Below are positions 9,977-20,700 of a stretch of 64,000 bases of DNA, in pieces. How positions within the stretch are numbered: the first letter of the stretch is position 1; each line of letters starts with the position of its first letter. This DNA is from Nansenia antarctica (Eukaryota > Chordata > Actinopteri > Argentiniformes > Microstomatidae). Under the pieces are notes generated by a model that was given only the letters and a program-made list of their open reading frames with translations, was not told the DNA's origin and did not search any database. A program made the translations under genes and the position numbers. The stretch covers positions 55,407,295-55,471,294 of the forward strand of contig OZ022339.1 in the NCBI GenBank assembly GCA_963989245.1. Direction: 5' to 3'.

Positions 9977-12900
9977 CTATGCTTGTGGCACCTCTGCTCT
10001 GGGCTGCACTACAGTGGTGTAACCACCACCTCCCGATCTTCCAGGCGCGTGCTTGAGGTGGTCCCCAACAGCGAGCCTAATCATGTGGTCCGTGGCCTTA
10101 GAATCCCACTTCTTGACTGCAGCTGTAACACCAAAAGACATATATATAGTTATATTACACAAAACATGCTTTCTGCAACTTCAGCGCACATTTTATAGGC
10201 AGAGCATATGGTGTGTCATAAAGTATGTTTCTTGAACTTAGGGCCCCTATTTATTAATCATCTCAGAGACGGAGTGTTGATCTAGGATCAGTTTAGCCTT
10301 GAGACCATACTGATCTTGCGAGCTCACATTTAAAAGTTTAAGTTAGTAGACTAAAAGCATCCGTAAGGACATTTACTGCAGAAATTGACGCAATAACAAT
10401 TTAACAAGAACAGCACACAACAGGATGCGATTTTGCTTTCACAATCTCCAAATTAGCCATACCATTCAGAACGGTGTAGAGGTTGGTTGGTTGAAAAGCG
10501 GTCTTCGAGCGATGACCCTTCATGTTGAACTTGGACATGAGGTTGTTGGTGAAAAGCCTATAAGTACAGAAAAGTTATTGAAAAGACAGTCTAGGAAGAG
10601 ACAAGTGGAAAATGTGGCAGCGGCTTTGTTTTATGGAGTGGTGTTTCCATTGTTTTGGGCAATACTTGTACAGTACTCCTGTGTACAGTACTCCTGTGTA
10701 CAGTACTATCAAAACCCAAACTTTCACCAACACCTATCCCAAACAAGTAACACATTCGATTGCTGTGCTCCACCTTGTTTCCCATTCGGGGTACCACAAT
10801 ATATTCACAATGTAGCATACCTTGCGCAGTCCTTCACATCCTTTCCTCCAATCTTGCTTAGCTGTGAAATCTGAGTGGAAAATAATCAAATAATCAAGAA
10901 TAAATATTTTACCTGATGTTATGCCATTTACTTGCGCATCAACTTAAAACACAATTTGTAAGTCGCTTTGGATAAAAGCGTCAGCTAAATGAAATTGATG
11001 TAATGTAAATCAAATGTCACCTTCAGTTTCTTCTCTTCCTCACGTTGTAGCCTCTCCTCCAGGTTGTTGAACTGCTCCATCTCTTCCATTCTGTTGATGA
11101 TATGACAAACCGAGGCGTGTGGCTCTGCTCTCCCCATGCGGCGGACCTCCTCATGAATAGCAACCAGCTTCTCCATAACACACTTAAATTCTGAAAATTG
11201 GACATGAAGACTAATATTTAGTGACAGTAGGCCTAAATACCAGTGCATCATCCAAGTTAAGTCAATTCTGTACTTACTGGCATGGTCGTCTTCCAGGTCG
11301 TCTACCCTTTCTGAAAACCACCGTTCTGAAACAATCAAACAAACATTTAAGCTGAATTTAGGCTAAATCAAAAAGAAGCAATGGGGAACTATTTAGAATT
11401 GTAGAGGACAAAGCAACGTAATTTATTGGAATTGAACACTACTAACCTATATTAGATAAATTCCTCAAAAACAGTTAGTGGGAGAGAGAGGGGAAGAGAG
11501 TGAGTGAGTGAGAGAGAGAGAGACAGCCACTGTCTGGAACTGCAACCATTATGAAATAGTACACTTAGTGCTCTACAAAAACTAAAATAAAAATATACAT
11601 CACATATTGAACAACTGAACAGACTCATATACTTCTCTGTAATAAAACGTCAAGCTAAGCCCAGTATCTTACCATATCTGGGTGCGTCAGAGCGTCTTTC
11701 TGCATTGGACGGTCCCGATGTAACAGAGCGTCTTGGTGTCTCTGAGCGTCCTGGTGTCTCTGAGCGTCTGGGTGTAAGAGAGCGTCTTGGTGTAAGAGAG
11801 CGTCTGGGTGTAAGAGAGCGTCTTGGTGTCTCTGAGCGTCTGGGTGTAACAGAGCGTCTGGGTGTCTCTGAGCGTCTGGATGTATTGGAGCAGCTTGGTG
11901 TCCCGGAGTGTCTCTGTGTAGCAGAGCGTCCTGGTGTCACAAATTCACAGCCTGAAATACAACAAATGTCATGTTAGAAAGACACTGAAAAACAAGACCA
12001 TGATAACGGTGTGAAACCTCAGATAGGAGCTTGTCGAGAATTACTTGAACAACAGCAACAACTCACCTTTCTGTGTGGGCCTCACCTCACTGGGTGGCGT
12101 GGGGAAAGGTAACATGTCTTGTATGCCTAAACATCAATATAAAAAGAAAATCATAAGTACATAAGTCATTACATTTAACTCTTAAGTTGGTAGTACTTAA
12201 AGCTGCGTTCAGTAATTGTTTACTGCTAGATGGCAGTAAGCGACTAAGAGACAAAAGGCTGAAACGTATGATATACATTGAAGGCACAGAGGCGTAGCAC
12301 AGTCAGAAATGCTGGAATAACAGCAGCCAGGTGGTAGGGATTAGTCATTGATTTGAGGTAGGATAATATGTCTCAGTGAGACAATGTGATATCACTTTTG
12401 GAGGTAAGAAAACCATAGTAATTTCGAGGTAAATGCTCTTTCTACTTCTAACCTCCAGATGTGCTTTTTGATGTCTCATCCTCCTCTTCCAGGTAATCTG
12501 ACAGATCTGCTTCTAGAGAGAGAGAAAGAGAGAGAGAGAGCGCTGAACAATCACCCCAGGTCCACAGGCACTGTGCTAGTATGAATTAACCTACCAATTT
12601 AAATGTTTTCAGTTCAGTAGTTAACTTACCAGGAACAAAACCGCCATATGTTCTTTTGATCTTCTTCCTCTTAGATGGAATTTCTTTGCCTCCGTCCTCT
12701 TCCTCCTCCGTTTGGCTCGTGTAATTGTGTTCTTCGCACTCATCACGAGAAGCTACAAGTCAAAAGATAAAAGGGAACAATACTAAGATAAAATATATAT
12801 TAATCATTTCTTCACTTGGTAGTGATTCTAAAGAATATTGTATTGGCAAGGGGAAGGCATTTCAGGAAAGTGTAACCATTGAATCATAAAAAATAAAAAG

Positions 12901-13097
12901 CTTACCTGACACAAGCTTTGTTTTGACAAGGGTAAAAGCTAACCAGTCGCCCTGAGGGGGATGGCTATATTTATGAGCTTCTGCTCGTTTGTTTTTCGGC
13001 CACCGCACAAGGTTTTTTTCGATCCAAGTGTACGGTATGACACCCTCCTCTTCCCTGCCATTCTCGATCCACACTGCCCTGGCATACATGACCTGGA
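9977..13097 (-). CDS. DUF4806-type accessory gene of a CACTA/EnSpm-like transposon
   Basis: Exons on the minus strand, each with GT-AG borders: about 12906-13093 (W-rich start with IPYTWIEKNLVRWP), 12630-12752 (acidic then KKIKRTYGGFVPG), 12453-12515 (EADLSDYLEEEDE), 12067-12129 (MLPFPTPPSEVRP), 11675-11953 (a run of TPRRS repeats), 11279-11330, 11010-11192 (coiled coil, Glu/Arg-rich), 10821-10860 (LSKIGGKDVKDCAR, a DUF4806-like opening) and 9977-10126 (C-terminal tail). The expected DUF4806 middle exon between 10127 and 10820 was not found, so the gene may be broken. In fish such proteins often lie beside EnSpm-like transposases, and that is the arrangement here. No enzymatic role is known to me. 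Confidence 0.6.
10425..10820. other. Intron-like gap with a short direct triplication
   Basis: This is where the missing DUF4806 exon would be expected. A plus-strand open frame is present but has no domain. CAGTACTCCTGTGTA is repeated in tandem at about 10671-10705. Nothing else is supported. Confidence 0.35.
10955..11003. repeat. Short LINE/SINE 3' tail (AAGTCGCTTTGGATAAAAGC)
   Basis: TAAGTCGCTTTGGATAAAAG followed by CGTCAGCTAAATGAA is a very common fish retroelement 3' end. It lies in an intron next to the 11010-11192 exon, whose donor is in the flanking sequence. A related head in the opposite orientation lies at 59850-59925. Confidence 0.65.
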
Positions 13098-13227
13098 ACA
13101 ATGAAACCAATAAAAGGACACATTGGTAGACATACATATTGTATATTGGCAGTCACTTAGATATAAAGCATGTTCAGTATCATTTAAGACAGAAAAGACA
13201 AAATGATTGTTTTGTGTTTTCTAACCT

Positions 13228-15212
13228 TTAACTTCTCTTGTGTTCTATACCATGGAGGAGAGGAACAAGGACCAAACCATCTTTATACGGAAGACAGGCC
13301 ACTTTGCGAATCAGGTCTCTCTCATTAATCTGTCGTCTTTTTGTTCTGCCAACAGCATTTCTGGCGTATACCACGTCCAATCGCTTTGAGTTGCATGGCT
13401 TTTCAAAGAATGCAGATGAGTGACACTGATTTAAGATGCTACAAATCACAGTCCCATCGCCTGTTCTTTCTTCAACAAAAGCAAACTTTTCATCTTTCAG
13501 TAAAAAGCAACTGTCCTTTTGTTTTGTGGACACATACATCTGTGGCTGTCCCTTCCGCTCTGATTCGTATGGCTTTGCATGGTCAAATTCAAACATTCGC
13601 TTTGTCACCTGTGCTAGGGGGTTGTGGGCACTCTTGACATGTTTCTTCAGTTGTTGCAAATGGTTTTCAAATGGGAAGGCAGATATCTCATTCAAAGAAC
13701 AATTGAATTGGGTCACGTCTTCATGTAGGTGTATCAAGCCATGGACATTGTACACAGAAAACGTATTTCCATACAGGGCAGTACTTCTACTGACAAAGTG
13801 CTGCATGAGCTGAGAGGCGTATTCGATGTAAGCATTTCGTTTGCTCTCGTCAGAGTCCAGCATTATGGATACTGCCACTTTCAATGTCAAGAAATGATCG
13901 TATATTTCTGGGGACACAACATTTCGAAGGGCAACAAGTCCAGTATATAGAAGAAATTGGCGAAATTCCGTGGCCTTCCACCTGTCTAGCTCTTCAAGGC
14001 CCCTAGGCTGCCGGGCAAATTCACTGGGCATCTTGCCATTTAGCATGTTCAGCCTTTCAGACACTTGCTTTTTTTGGCTTGCAGATAAACGGCAAATTTT
14101 TGGCCCCCGAGTCAAGTACACCAACATCCGTTTTACAACTCCCAAGCAGACCATGTGCATATAGTCTAAAACGAAGGAGCTTACACAAGGAATGCTGGCA
14201 TCATTAAGAGGGCTTGCTCTGTGTTGGTGGGACGTGTAATTCATTTGACTAAATGCCTCATCCGTCCGTGAAGGGCATGTTTGCTCATTGATAACCACTC
14301 TTCTGTCCACATAAGAACCCCTAACTGTGCACCTCTCGCAGCTGAAATAGGCATTGTGGTTTTTGATGCACTTTAAATATGCCCTGGCTGGTGCATCACA
14401 TATGAAGGCCTGTATCCCAACAGTATACCTCTTGTCCTCATACACCATACCATTCTCTTTCAGATGTATTACTTCCTCCAAAAAATCTTTCAGATAATCT
14501 ACTACTGGCTCTGGTTTGCTCTGCCCACTAAACAAAGCTACTAAAAATGGAGCAAAGTTGTCGAACTTGGCTAATATCGTCCAGAACTGAAGCTTGGTAC
14601 TTTTAAATATTGGAACACCATCAATATTTATATTCAAATTAATAGAGCTGAATGAATAGACACTTCACGAATCCCCTTCTCTAGTCCATAATAGATATAC
14701 AGTCCATTACATAGTGGCCGACTGTCTACTGTCTTAGGTGTTGCAAGGAGTGTGCGTGCATCCTTAGGCAGCTGGTGTCCCTCTGCTCTAAATATATCCA
14801 GTAACTCATTCAAGGACCTTTGTTTTACGTTGTTTGTGGCTGCCCAGTATTGCAACTTATCTGCCAGCCTGGGTTTGGGTGGGTCAAGATGAGAATCCAG
14901 ATTTAAAAACTCTGCCTCTGAATCAGAAGAAACAACATCTGAGGCAGAATCAAAGTCTGAGCTATCAAAGTCATCTCCAGACCGATTACTAGCTACAATG
15001 TCATCCATATCACTTCCAGGCACAGTACTAGCAATGCTCTCCTCAATGTCATCCATATCACTTCCAGGCACAGTACTAGCAATGCTCTCCTCAATGTCAT
15101 CCATATCACTTCGAGGCACAGTACTAGCAATGTACTCATACGCAATGCCGTAAGACTGCATGAGGCTTTTTACTTCAGCCCTTCTTTTTCTCCATGCCCT
15201 TAAATAAGCCAT
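13228..15212 (-). CDS. CACTA/EnSpm-like transposase (one frameshift)
   Basis: Starts at ATG 15212, directly after a TTTTACAG acceptor, so an upstream non-coding exon is likely. The N-terminal part (15212-14640) has a basic head, three acidic tandem repeats of about 17 residues (ASTVPGSDMDDIEESI) and the family motif LPKDARTLLATPKT. The C-terminal part (14637-13228) contains NINIDGVPIFKST, ALFSGQSKPEPV, AFICDAPARAYLK, a CERC pair and VLDYMHMVCLGVVKRM, the DDE-type core of animal EnSpm-like transposases. The two parts overlap in different frames near 14640, meaning a single-base frameshift between YYGLEKGI and NINIDG. The rest is open. CACTA ends and a 3-bp TSD were looked for but not found. 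The DUF4806 gene follows in the same orientation. Confidence 0.75.
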
Positions 15213-15469
15213 CTGTAAAATATATGAATAATGTTTTTTGTAAATACTAGGAATCAAAAATTAAGAGAATCGTGTTTCTAATAAGTCACATAAGCATGCT
15301 TTGCCTTGCATGCAGTACAACTCACCTTGTATTACAGTATGACCCGTTTGAGTTTCCACTGGGAAAGCTAAAGAGTAAAAAAGAAAAGAAAAAAGGTTAA
15401 CATCTGGCACTCACAAATCTATTACGACAGTCACACAGAAAATGTACAACTATGGGTTTGTGTATGTGT

Positions 15470-15564
15470 CTGTGATTATGTGTGTGTGTGTGTGTACGTG
15501 TGTTAAGAGTAAGCTGTGTATGTGTGTACATGTGTGTGTGGGGGGGGGGGGGTTAAGAGTCTGT

Positions 15565-15595
<31 letters not shown>

Positions 15596-15622
15596 AGTGA
15601 GTGAGTGTGGGTTAAGCTGTGA
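15470..15622. repeat. (GT)n microsatellite tract with a G run
   Basis: Interrupted GT repeats, an 11-13 bp poly-G run near 15541 and GTGA repeats lead directly into the 201-bp array. Confidence 0.9.
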
Positions 15623-16270
15623 GTGTGTGTGTGTGTGTGTACACGTGTAAGAATGTGTGTGCGTGCGTCTCGTGTGGACAAAGGAATTCGCGCTGGGCAG
15701 ACCACTAGCCAATATAATTGCAAATCATACATGATGTCTAAGATTTTAGCATTTGTATCAATGCAAATGGTGTGTGTGAGGAGTTTAGAGTCTGTGATTA
15801 TGTGAGTGAGTGTGGGTTAAGCTGTGTGTGTGTGTGTGTGTACACGTGTAAGAATGTGTGTGCGTGCGTCTCGTGTGGACAAAGGAATTCGCGCTGGGCA
15901 GACCACTAGCCAATATAATTGCAAATCATACATGATGTCTAAGATTTTAGCATTTGTATCAATGCAAATGGTGTGTGTGAGGAGTTTAGAGTCTGTGATT
16001 ATGTGAGTGAGTGTGGGTTAAGCTGTGAGTGTGTGTGTGTGTACACGTGTAAGAATGTGTGTGCGTGCGTCTCGTGTGGACAAAGGAATTCGCGCTGGGC
16101 AGACCACTAGCCAATATAATTGCAAATCATACATGATGTCTAAGATTTTAGCATTTGTATCAATGCAAATGGTGTGTGTGAGGAGTTTAGAGTCTGTGAT
16201 TATGTGAGTGAGTGAGTGTGGGTTAAGCTGTGAGTGTGTGTGTACACGTAAGAATGTGTGTGCGTGCGTC
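15623..16270. repeat. 201-bp tandem repeat, about 3.2 copies
   Basis: Units begin near 15623, 15824 and 16025, with a partial fourth from about 16228. Each holds a GT run, ACACGTGTAAGAATGTG, GGAATTCGCGCTGGGCAGAC, CATACATGATGTCTAAG and GAGTCTGTGATTATGTGAG. Copies are almost identical outside the GT runs. Because 201 is divisible by 3 the same 60-codon frame reappears in each, but it is a by-product of the repeat. Confidence 0.95.
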
Positions 16271-17354
16271 TCAATGGAATTGAAAATATAAGACTATACA
16301 GGTTATGATGTTTCCTAAACTAAGATCGCCTTGTCTGTAATGTACGGATGTAGTGAATATAATGTGCCATCTTACCGTGGGTTTTTCTAAGCTTCCGTTG
16401 ATGAAAAAATAGGTATCTTGACTCTCCTTGAATGTAGCAAGTAGTTAGCCGCTAGCGGTTTTAAATCCCAACACCGGTGGGTTGTACGTCATCACACACT
16501 AACTTCCGTTTTCTCAGTGACCAATCAGAGGCCACATCAACCTCTATATGACGGTAGAATAATTGCAACAGCGCCACCTGCTGTATTGGAATAATAGCGC
16601 AAACAATCGTGGAAGATCTCTGACGAACTAATTAGATTAGATTCACTTTTATTCAACTATATACAACAAAATGCAGTTTAGTATTCAACCAGAAGTGCAG
16701 TACTGATATTACATGCATGTTTCATTTACATTTTCGCAACTACACGTTCGCTCATATGTGGGAGACGTACCGGACGAACGGCTATATTCAGTCGAAATAA
16801 CGGCCAGACGGACGGACCTTATTTCGCTGTAAAAAAGACGTCCACAGACGTCTGGTGCGCACTGGGTGTTCTGTCCTCTGATAGGATAGCTACTGTTCTG
16901 TCCTCTGATAGGATAGCTACTGTTCTGGCGCGAAACATTCAAAAAAGAAACCGCGGTCATGTAAAAAAAAAAAATGCTGTTACTGTTCTGGCGCAAAACA
17001 AACAAACAAAAAAAAAGGCCTAAACTGTATAATCACCTCAGAAAAATTGCCATTAGACAATTATGTTATAATTGTTACACGCCTAATCTGTTATGTCTGT
17101 CTAAAAATAATGTTCAACCATCTGAAAAACTAAATGAGCCCAGGATCAGTATGAGACGATATGATGCTGCCAGACTGAACATGCAAGTTACAATATGCTA
17201 TGGAGGCATTATGACGGTTTGCTTTAAGCAAATGATAATATGCCTTCTCAATAAAATGTATGATTCGAAGCCAAGTCTAACATAGCTTAAACTTAACATT
17301 AGCTTTCTAGCTAACGTTTGACTAGCCTAAGTTAGACACTCACGTACCTGTCTT
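16271..17354. other. Intergenic stretch with retroelement scraps
   Basis: No supported gene. ATTAGATTAGATTCACTTTT at 16631 looks like a retroelement tail. TGTTCTGTCCTCTGATAGGA followed by TAGCTAC is directly duplicated at 16868-16922, and GTTCTGGCGC recurs at 16922 and 16984. A GGATAGCTACTG string is shared with the right flank of the MITE ending at 8778. Confidence 0.4.
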
Positions 17355-17810
17355 TGTGGGACTTGGAGTGACGGATGAAATTCGACGTTGTGGTGGTCGT
17401 ATCACTCATGTTTGCTCTGCAGACCTTACACACTGCTGTTCTTTTCTTTCTACTATCATCCATCCATATATATATATTATGCTATATACAGTGGGAATGT
17501 GGCATCCAGCCTGCGCTCCATTGCCTCCAATTGTCTGTGAGCTGTAGCCTTACTGGAGCGCCTGGCCTTCGGAATGCGCCGCAGCTTGTTGTTGGCGTCG
17601 ACAAACTCCACCATCTTGTTGCACACGCACGCCGATCGCTCACCATTGGGATATTGGCCTTGTTGTAAAATGGCCGCACCTGCTCCAGGACGACCTTGGC
17701 TGCCTCGAACCGTGACAAGGTCGAACCGGGTCGCTTGGCATGCAGTTGAAACCTCCTGTTTGCTCCCGAAACGTATTTGCCTCATTATCAATCCCTGTCT
17801 TTCGCAGTAA
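17355..17810 (-). pseudogene. Fragment of a BED-finger transposon protein
   Basis: The minus strand reads, with a frame change near 17620, EAAKVVLEQVRPFYNKANIP and then NNKLRRIPKARRSSKATAH and MERRLDATFPL. After a stop and an AT-rich gap comes a BED-type finger, VCKVCRANMSD...NFIRHSKSH, ending at a GTACGT donor (about 17349). The CX2C...HX4H layout is typical of hAT/ZBED N-termini. The broken frames suggest a dead copy. Family not determined. Confidence 0.45.
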
Positions 17811-18425
17811 CCTGCACCTGGGTGCCTCAGGATGTAGTTGGCAGAAGTCTGTGATCAGTGTTGGATCTAATATGTCCTTCTGAGGCACCCAGGACCGTTC
17901 CTCCGGTCCATACCCCTCCCAATCTACCAAAAACTGAAAACCCCTACCCCTCCGACGGCAATCCATAATACTCCGTACCGTATAGACTGTCTGTCCATCA
18001 ATGATGCGTGGCGGGGGAACAGGGGGGGGTGGCGGGGACATGGGGCAAGTGACAAGGGCTTCAGGACAATTCAGACACATGGAAGGTCGGGTGAACCCGC
18101 ATGGAAGGTGGGAGTAGTAATCTATACGCCACCGGGTTCACACGCCGCACCACCTTGAATGGGCCCACGAAACGGGGCGCTAGCTTCCTGGACTCGACCC
18201 GGAGGGGAAGATCCCGGGTCGAGAGCCACACCTTCTGCCCCGGGCGAAAGATCGGGGCCGGGCGACGCCTGCGGTTGGCCTGAAGCTGGGACCGAACCGA
18301 CGCCCGCTGAAGCGCCGCCCTCACCCGCCTCCAGGTCTGGCGACAGCGACCGACGTGGGCTTGGACGGAGGGCACCTCCGCCGCCTCCTCCTGCTCAGGG
18401 AATAGGGGGGGTTGATAGCCACATC
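17811..18425 (-). mobile_element. Gypsy chromovirus pol remnant: integrase C-terminus plus chromodomain
   Basis: The minus strand encodes YQPPLFPEQE, then VPSVQAHVGRC, FRPGQKVWLSTRDLPLR, KLAPRFVGPFKV, RLLLPPSMRVHPTFHVSEL, the end of a fish chromovirus integrase. After a frame change near 18070 it encodes a proline-rich linker and a chromodomain with VYTVRSIMDCRRRGRGFQFL, WEGYGPEERSWVP and ITDF. Integrase catalytic core, RT and LTRs are absent. It abuts an unrelated exon-like piece on the 5' side and a BED-protein fragment on the 3' side. Confidence 0.85.
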
Positions 18426-18436
18426 GGGTGCTGCCG

Positions 18437-18554
18437 TGGGGGCGTGTTTGAAGCGGTCGTGGGCCCTGGTCTTGCTGAGCAGCGTGAGCCCCATGCTGTC
18501 CACGGTCTCCTCCAGACCGTCCTTCCTGTCTATCTCCACTGTGTAGTCGTTGGC
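18437..18554 (-). other. Orphan exon-like segment with a strong splice acceptor
   Basis: A poly-C pyrimidine tract ending in CAG lies just before an open segment reading ANDYTVEIDRKDGLEETVDS and then MGLTLLSKTRAHDRFKHAP. After about 39 residues it runs into the chromovirus integrase near 18430. The codon use and sharp acceptor look like a piece of a host gene. I do not recognise the protein. There is no matching donor because the 3' side is replaced. Confidence 0.4.
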
Positions 18555-18649
18555 CTGGGGGGGGGGGAGACAAGGAAGGCAAGGCTTTACCACCCTGGTT
18601 ACACACTCATCCCCTCAGTCCCAGTCCTGAGCCGAACTGTGCTGAGCTG

Positions 18650-18654
<5 letters not shown>

Positions 18655-18708
<54 letters not shown>

Positions 18709-18864
18709 TGTGTGTGTGTGCAGGGCTTAAAGTGGGAAAAAATCCTGTGCCTGAAACTTTTTCTTGGGGAGGGGGGTCACAAACTGATTAAATCACTTAA
18801 GGCCAAACTGATTGCATCACTTATTAAGCCACTATCTCTAAAACAATAGATCAATAGATGTTGT

Positions 18865-18930
<66 letters not shown>
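18655..18930. repeat. (GT)n and (GTA)n microsatellites
   Basis: A (GT)n run of about 65 bp at 18653-18720 and a (GTA)n run of about 63 bp at 18866-18930, separated by unique sequence. Nothing coding between them. Confidence 0.95.
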
Positions 18931-19303
18931 TTGGCGGTGATGATAACTGCTGATGACAGTTTGTTTGTTTGCTTCAGAGTTTCACAGTTTGGCAGCAGTG
19001 TGAAGTGTGAAGATAGAAAAGCCCTCCGGAGGACCTGTGTTCAATCAACGACCATCATCAACCCCCCGGTCATCATCTCCCACCCCAGGAGAAGATCATC
19101 ATCCTGGGCTTAAACATGACTAGTGTGATGTAATATTGTGTTACTAGAAATTGTTTAGTATAGTACATAGCCTTTAGCTACGCTAGTTTTTGTGCTAGTT
19201 GATTGTGTTCTAATGCTATGTTATGCTATGCGCTATGTGCTAGTTGAATGTGTTCTGATGCTATGCTATGTGCTAGTTGATAGTGTTCGGTTGAACGGAC
19301 GCA

Positions 19304-19462
19304 ATGAGTTGTCCAATCTGTCTGGATCTACTGAAGGATCCGGTGACTATTCCCTGTGGACACAACTACTGTATGGGCTGTATTAAGGGCTGCTGGGACC
19401 AGGATGATCAGAAGGGGGTCTACAGCTGCCCCCAGTGCAAATGGGAATTGACAGTCCCATAA
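19304..19462 (+). pseudogene. TRIM-family RING finger fragment (finTRIM-like)
   Basis: ATG at 19304 opens 52 codons: MSCPICLDLLKDP, IPCGHNYCMGCI, GCWDQDDQKGVYSCPQCK, then a divergent WELTVP and TAA. The C3HC4 RING ligands are all visible (CPIC, C-G-H, C-x2-C, CPQC). RING domains of TRIM proteins are E3 ubiquitin ligase modules. In finTRIMs the RING exon would continue into a B-box, which is absent here. The stop directly after the RING indicates a truncated gene copy. Confidence 0.7.
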
Positions 19463-19798
19463 TTATGTTTAAATGCAACAATTCATGTGTTGAGGCTCGT
19501 GAAAGTGTCCAAGACTGCTTTGCTAAGTAGATTAAAACAAATAGTTCAGAGATAAAATCCTAGTACGGTGAGGTTACAGCAGCACATGGACAATCTGCAG
19601 GGCTTTTTGTTTCTACACCTATGTTTTGCTATAAACCCAAACTGTGCAGTGCTGTTTGTGTGTGTCTATAAACTGTCTCCCTGGTTTGCTTTTGCAAGAT
19701 AGTAGTTGCCTCTTACCTTGCCCTCTAATAAGCTAGATGGAATGTTTCACCTTGCTTTCACATATCCAATGGCAATTACAATGACAGGAGTGTCCTAA

Positions 19799-19904
19799 GC
19801 CCATTATAATTGCTGAACGCTTCAGATTCTATAAGCGTCACCAGAACCAAGGTGAAGCACTGGTAGACTACATCCTGGCCTTAAAACGGTTAGCTAGTTC
19901 ATGT
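19799..19904 (+). mobile_element. Gypsy gag fragment, left part (split by a LINE)
   Basis: The plus strand reads IIIAERFRFYKRHQNQGEAL and VDYILALKRLASSC, the capsid region of a Gypsy gag. Reading stops at the 3' tail of the minus-strand LINE at 19904 and resumes at about 31243. The 5' part of the element is missing. Confidence 0.8.
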
Positions 19905-20195
19905 TTCATTTCATTTCATTTCAAGCCTTTATTTCAACTCGGGGACCACTGAGGGAGACCCTCATTTTCGGTGGGGCCGAGTGTACAGGATATACAAATA
20001 CATTGCAACATAATAAATACATAAACATACATAGTGCAACAATAAGACACAATAAGAGCAATAACAATAATAAATACACATTTCAAAATGGATCAATCAA
20101 AGCAGGTGCAAATAGATGTGCAATGGTCCATAGTCATCGCCTTTAATTGACCAATAGATGGCAGAGAGTCTAAAGTGCTTAAAAAAAGAAAAAAA

Positions 20196-20700
20196 CTAAA
20201 AACAATTGCAATTATTGGAATACAGTTTTTGCATCAGGAGTTTAAAGGTAGAGGCAGAGGGGAGGACCTCCAACCGGAGAGTTTGCTGCAGAGTGTTCCA
20301 TGTATTAGGGGCATCAATAAAAAAGGCTGTTTTACCCAGGACTGAACGCGCATACGGAACCCGAAAAGAAAGCCAACTATTAGATCTGGTCACATAAGTA
20401 GCAAGACTCCAGTCTAATAATGATGAGATATAAGGAGGAAGCTTGCCACAGATGGCCTTAAAAACGAACAAGTTCCAGTGGTAACTGCGCCTCAGAGAAA
20501 GAGAGGGCCAGCCAACCTTGTCATAAAGTATGCAGTGGTGAGTGTCATAACTGTCCCCGGTAATAAACCTTAGAGCTGAGTGATAAACTGAGTCCAATTG
20601 TTTCAATGTAGATGAAGCTGCATGCCTATAGATAACATCACCGTAATCTAATACGGACAGGAATACCGCCTCGACAACTCTCTTCCTACAAAGCAAGGGA
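20196..20700 (-). pseudogene. LINE ORF2 C-terminal part (separated from the RT by another LINE)
   Basis: Encodes the last approximately 170 residues of ORF2: LCRKRVVEAVFLSVLDYGDV, YHSALRFITGDSYDTHHC, LFVFKAICGKLPPYI and FFIDAPNTWNTLQ, the post-RT domain of CR1/L2 polymerases. The frame continues from the RT part at 22386 if the intervening plus-strand LINE and one copy of its 6-bp target duplication are disregarded. Confidence 0.85.

Noticed and set aside
15623..16207. Three identical 60-codon frames in tandem
   Set aside because: They arise because the 201-bp repeat unit is a multiple of 3; no protein signature.
16334..16360. TAGTG/CACTA strings as ends of the CACTA element
   Set aside because: Isolated pentamers at 16348 and 10007 without matching inverted extension or 3-bp TSD.
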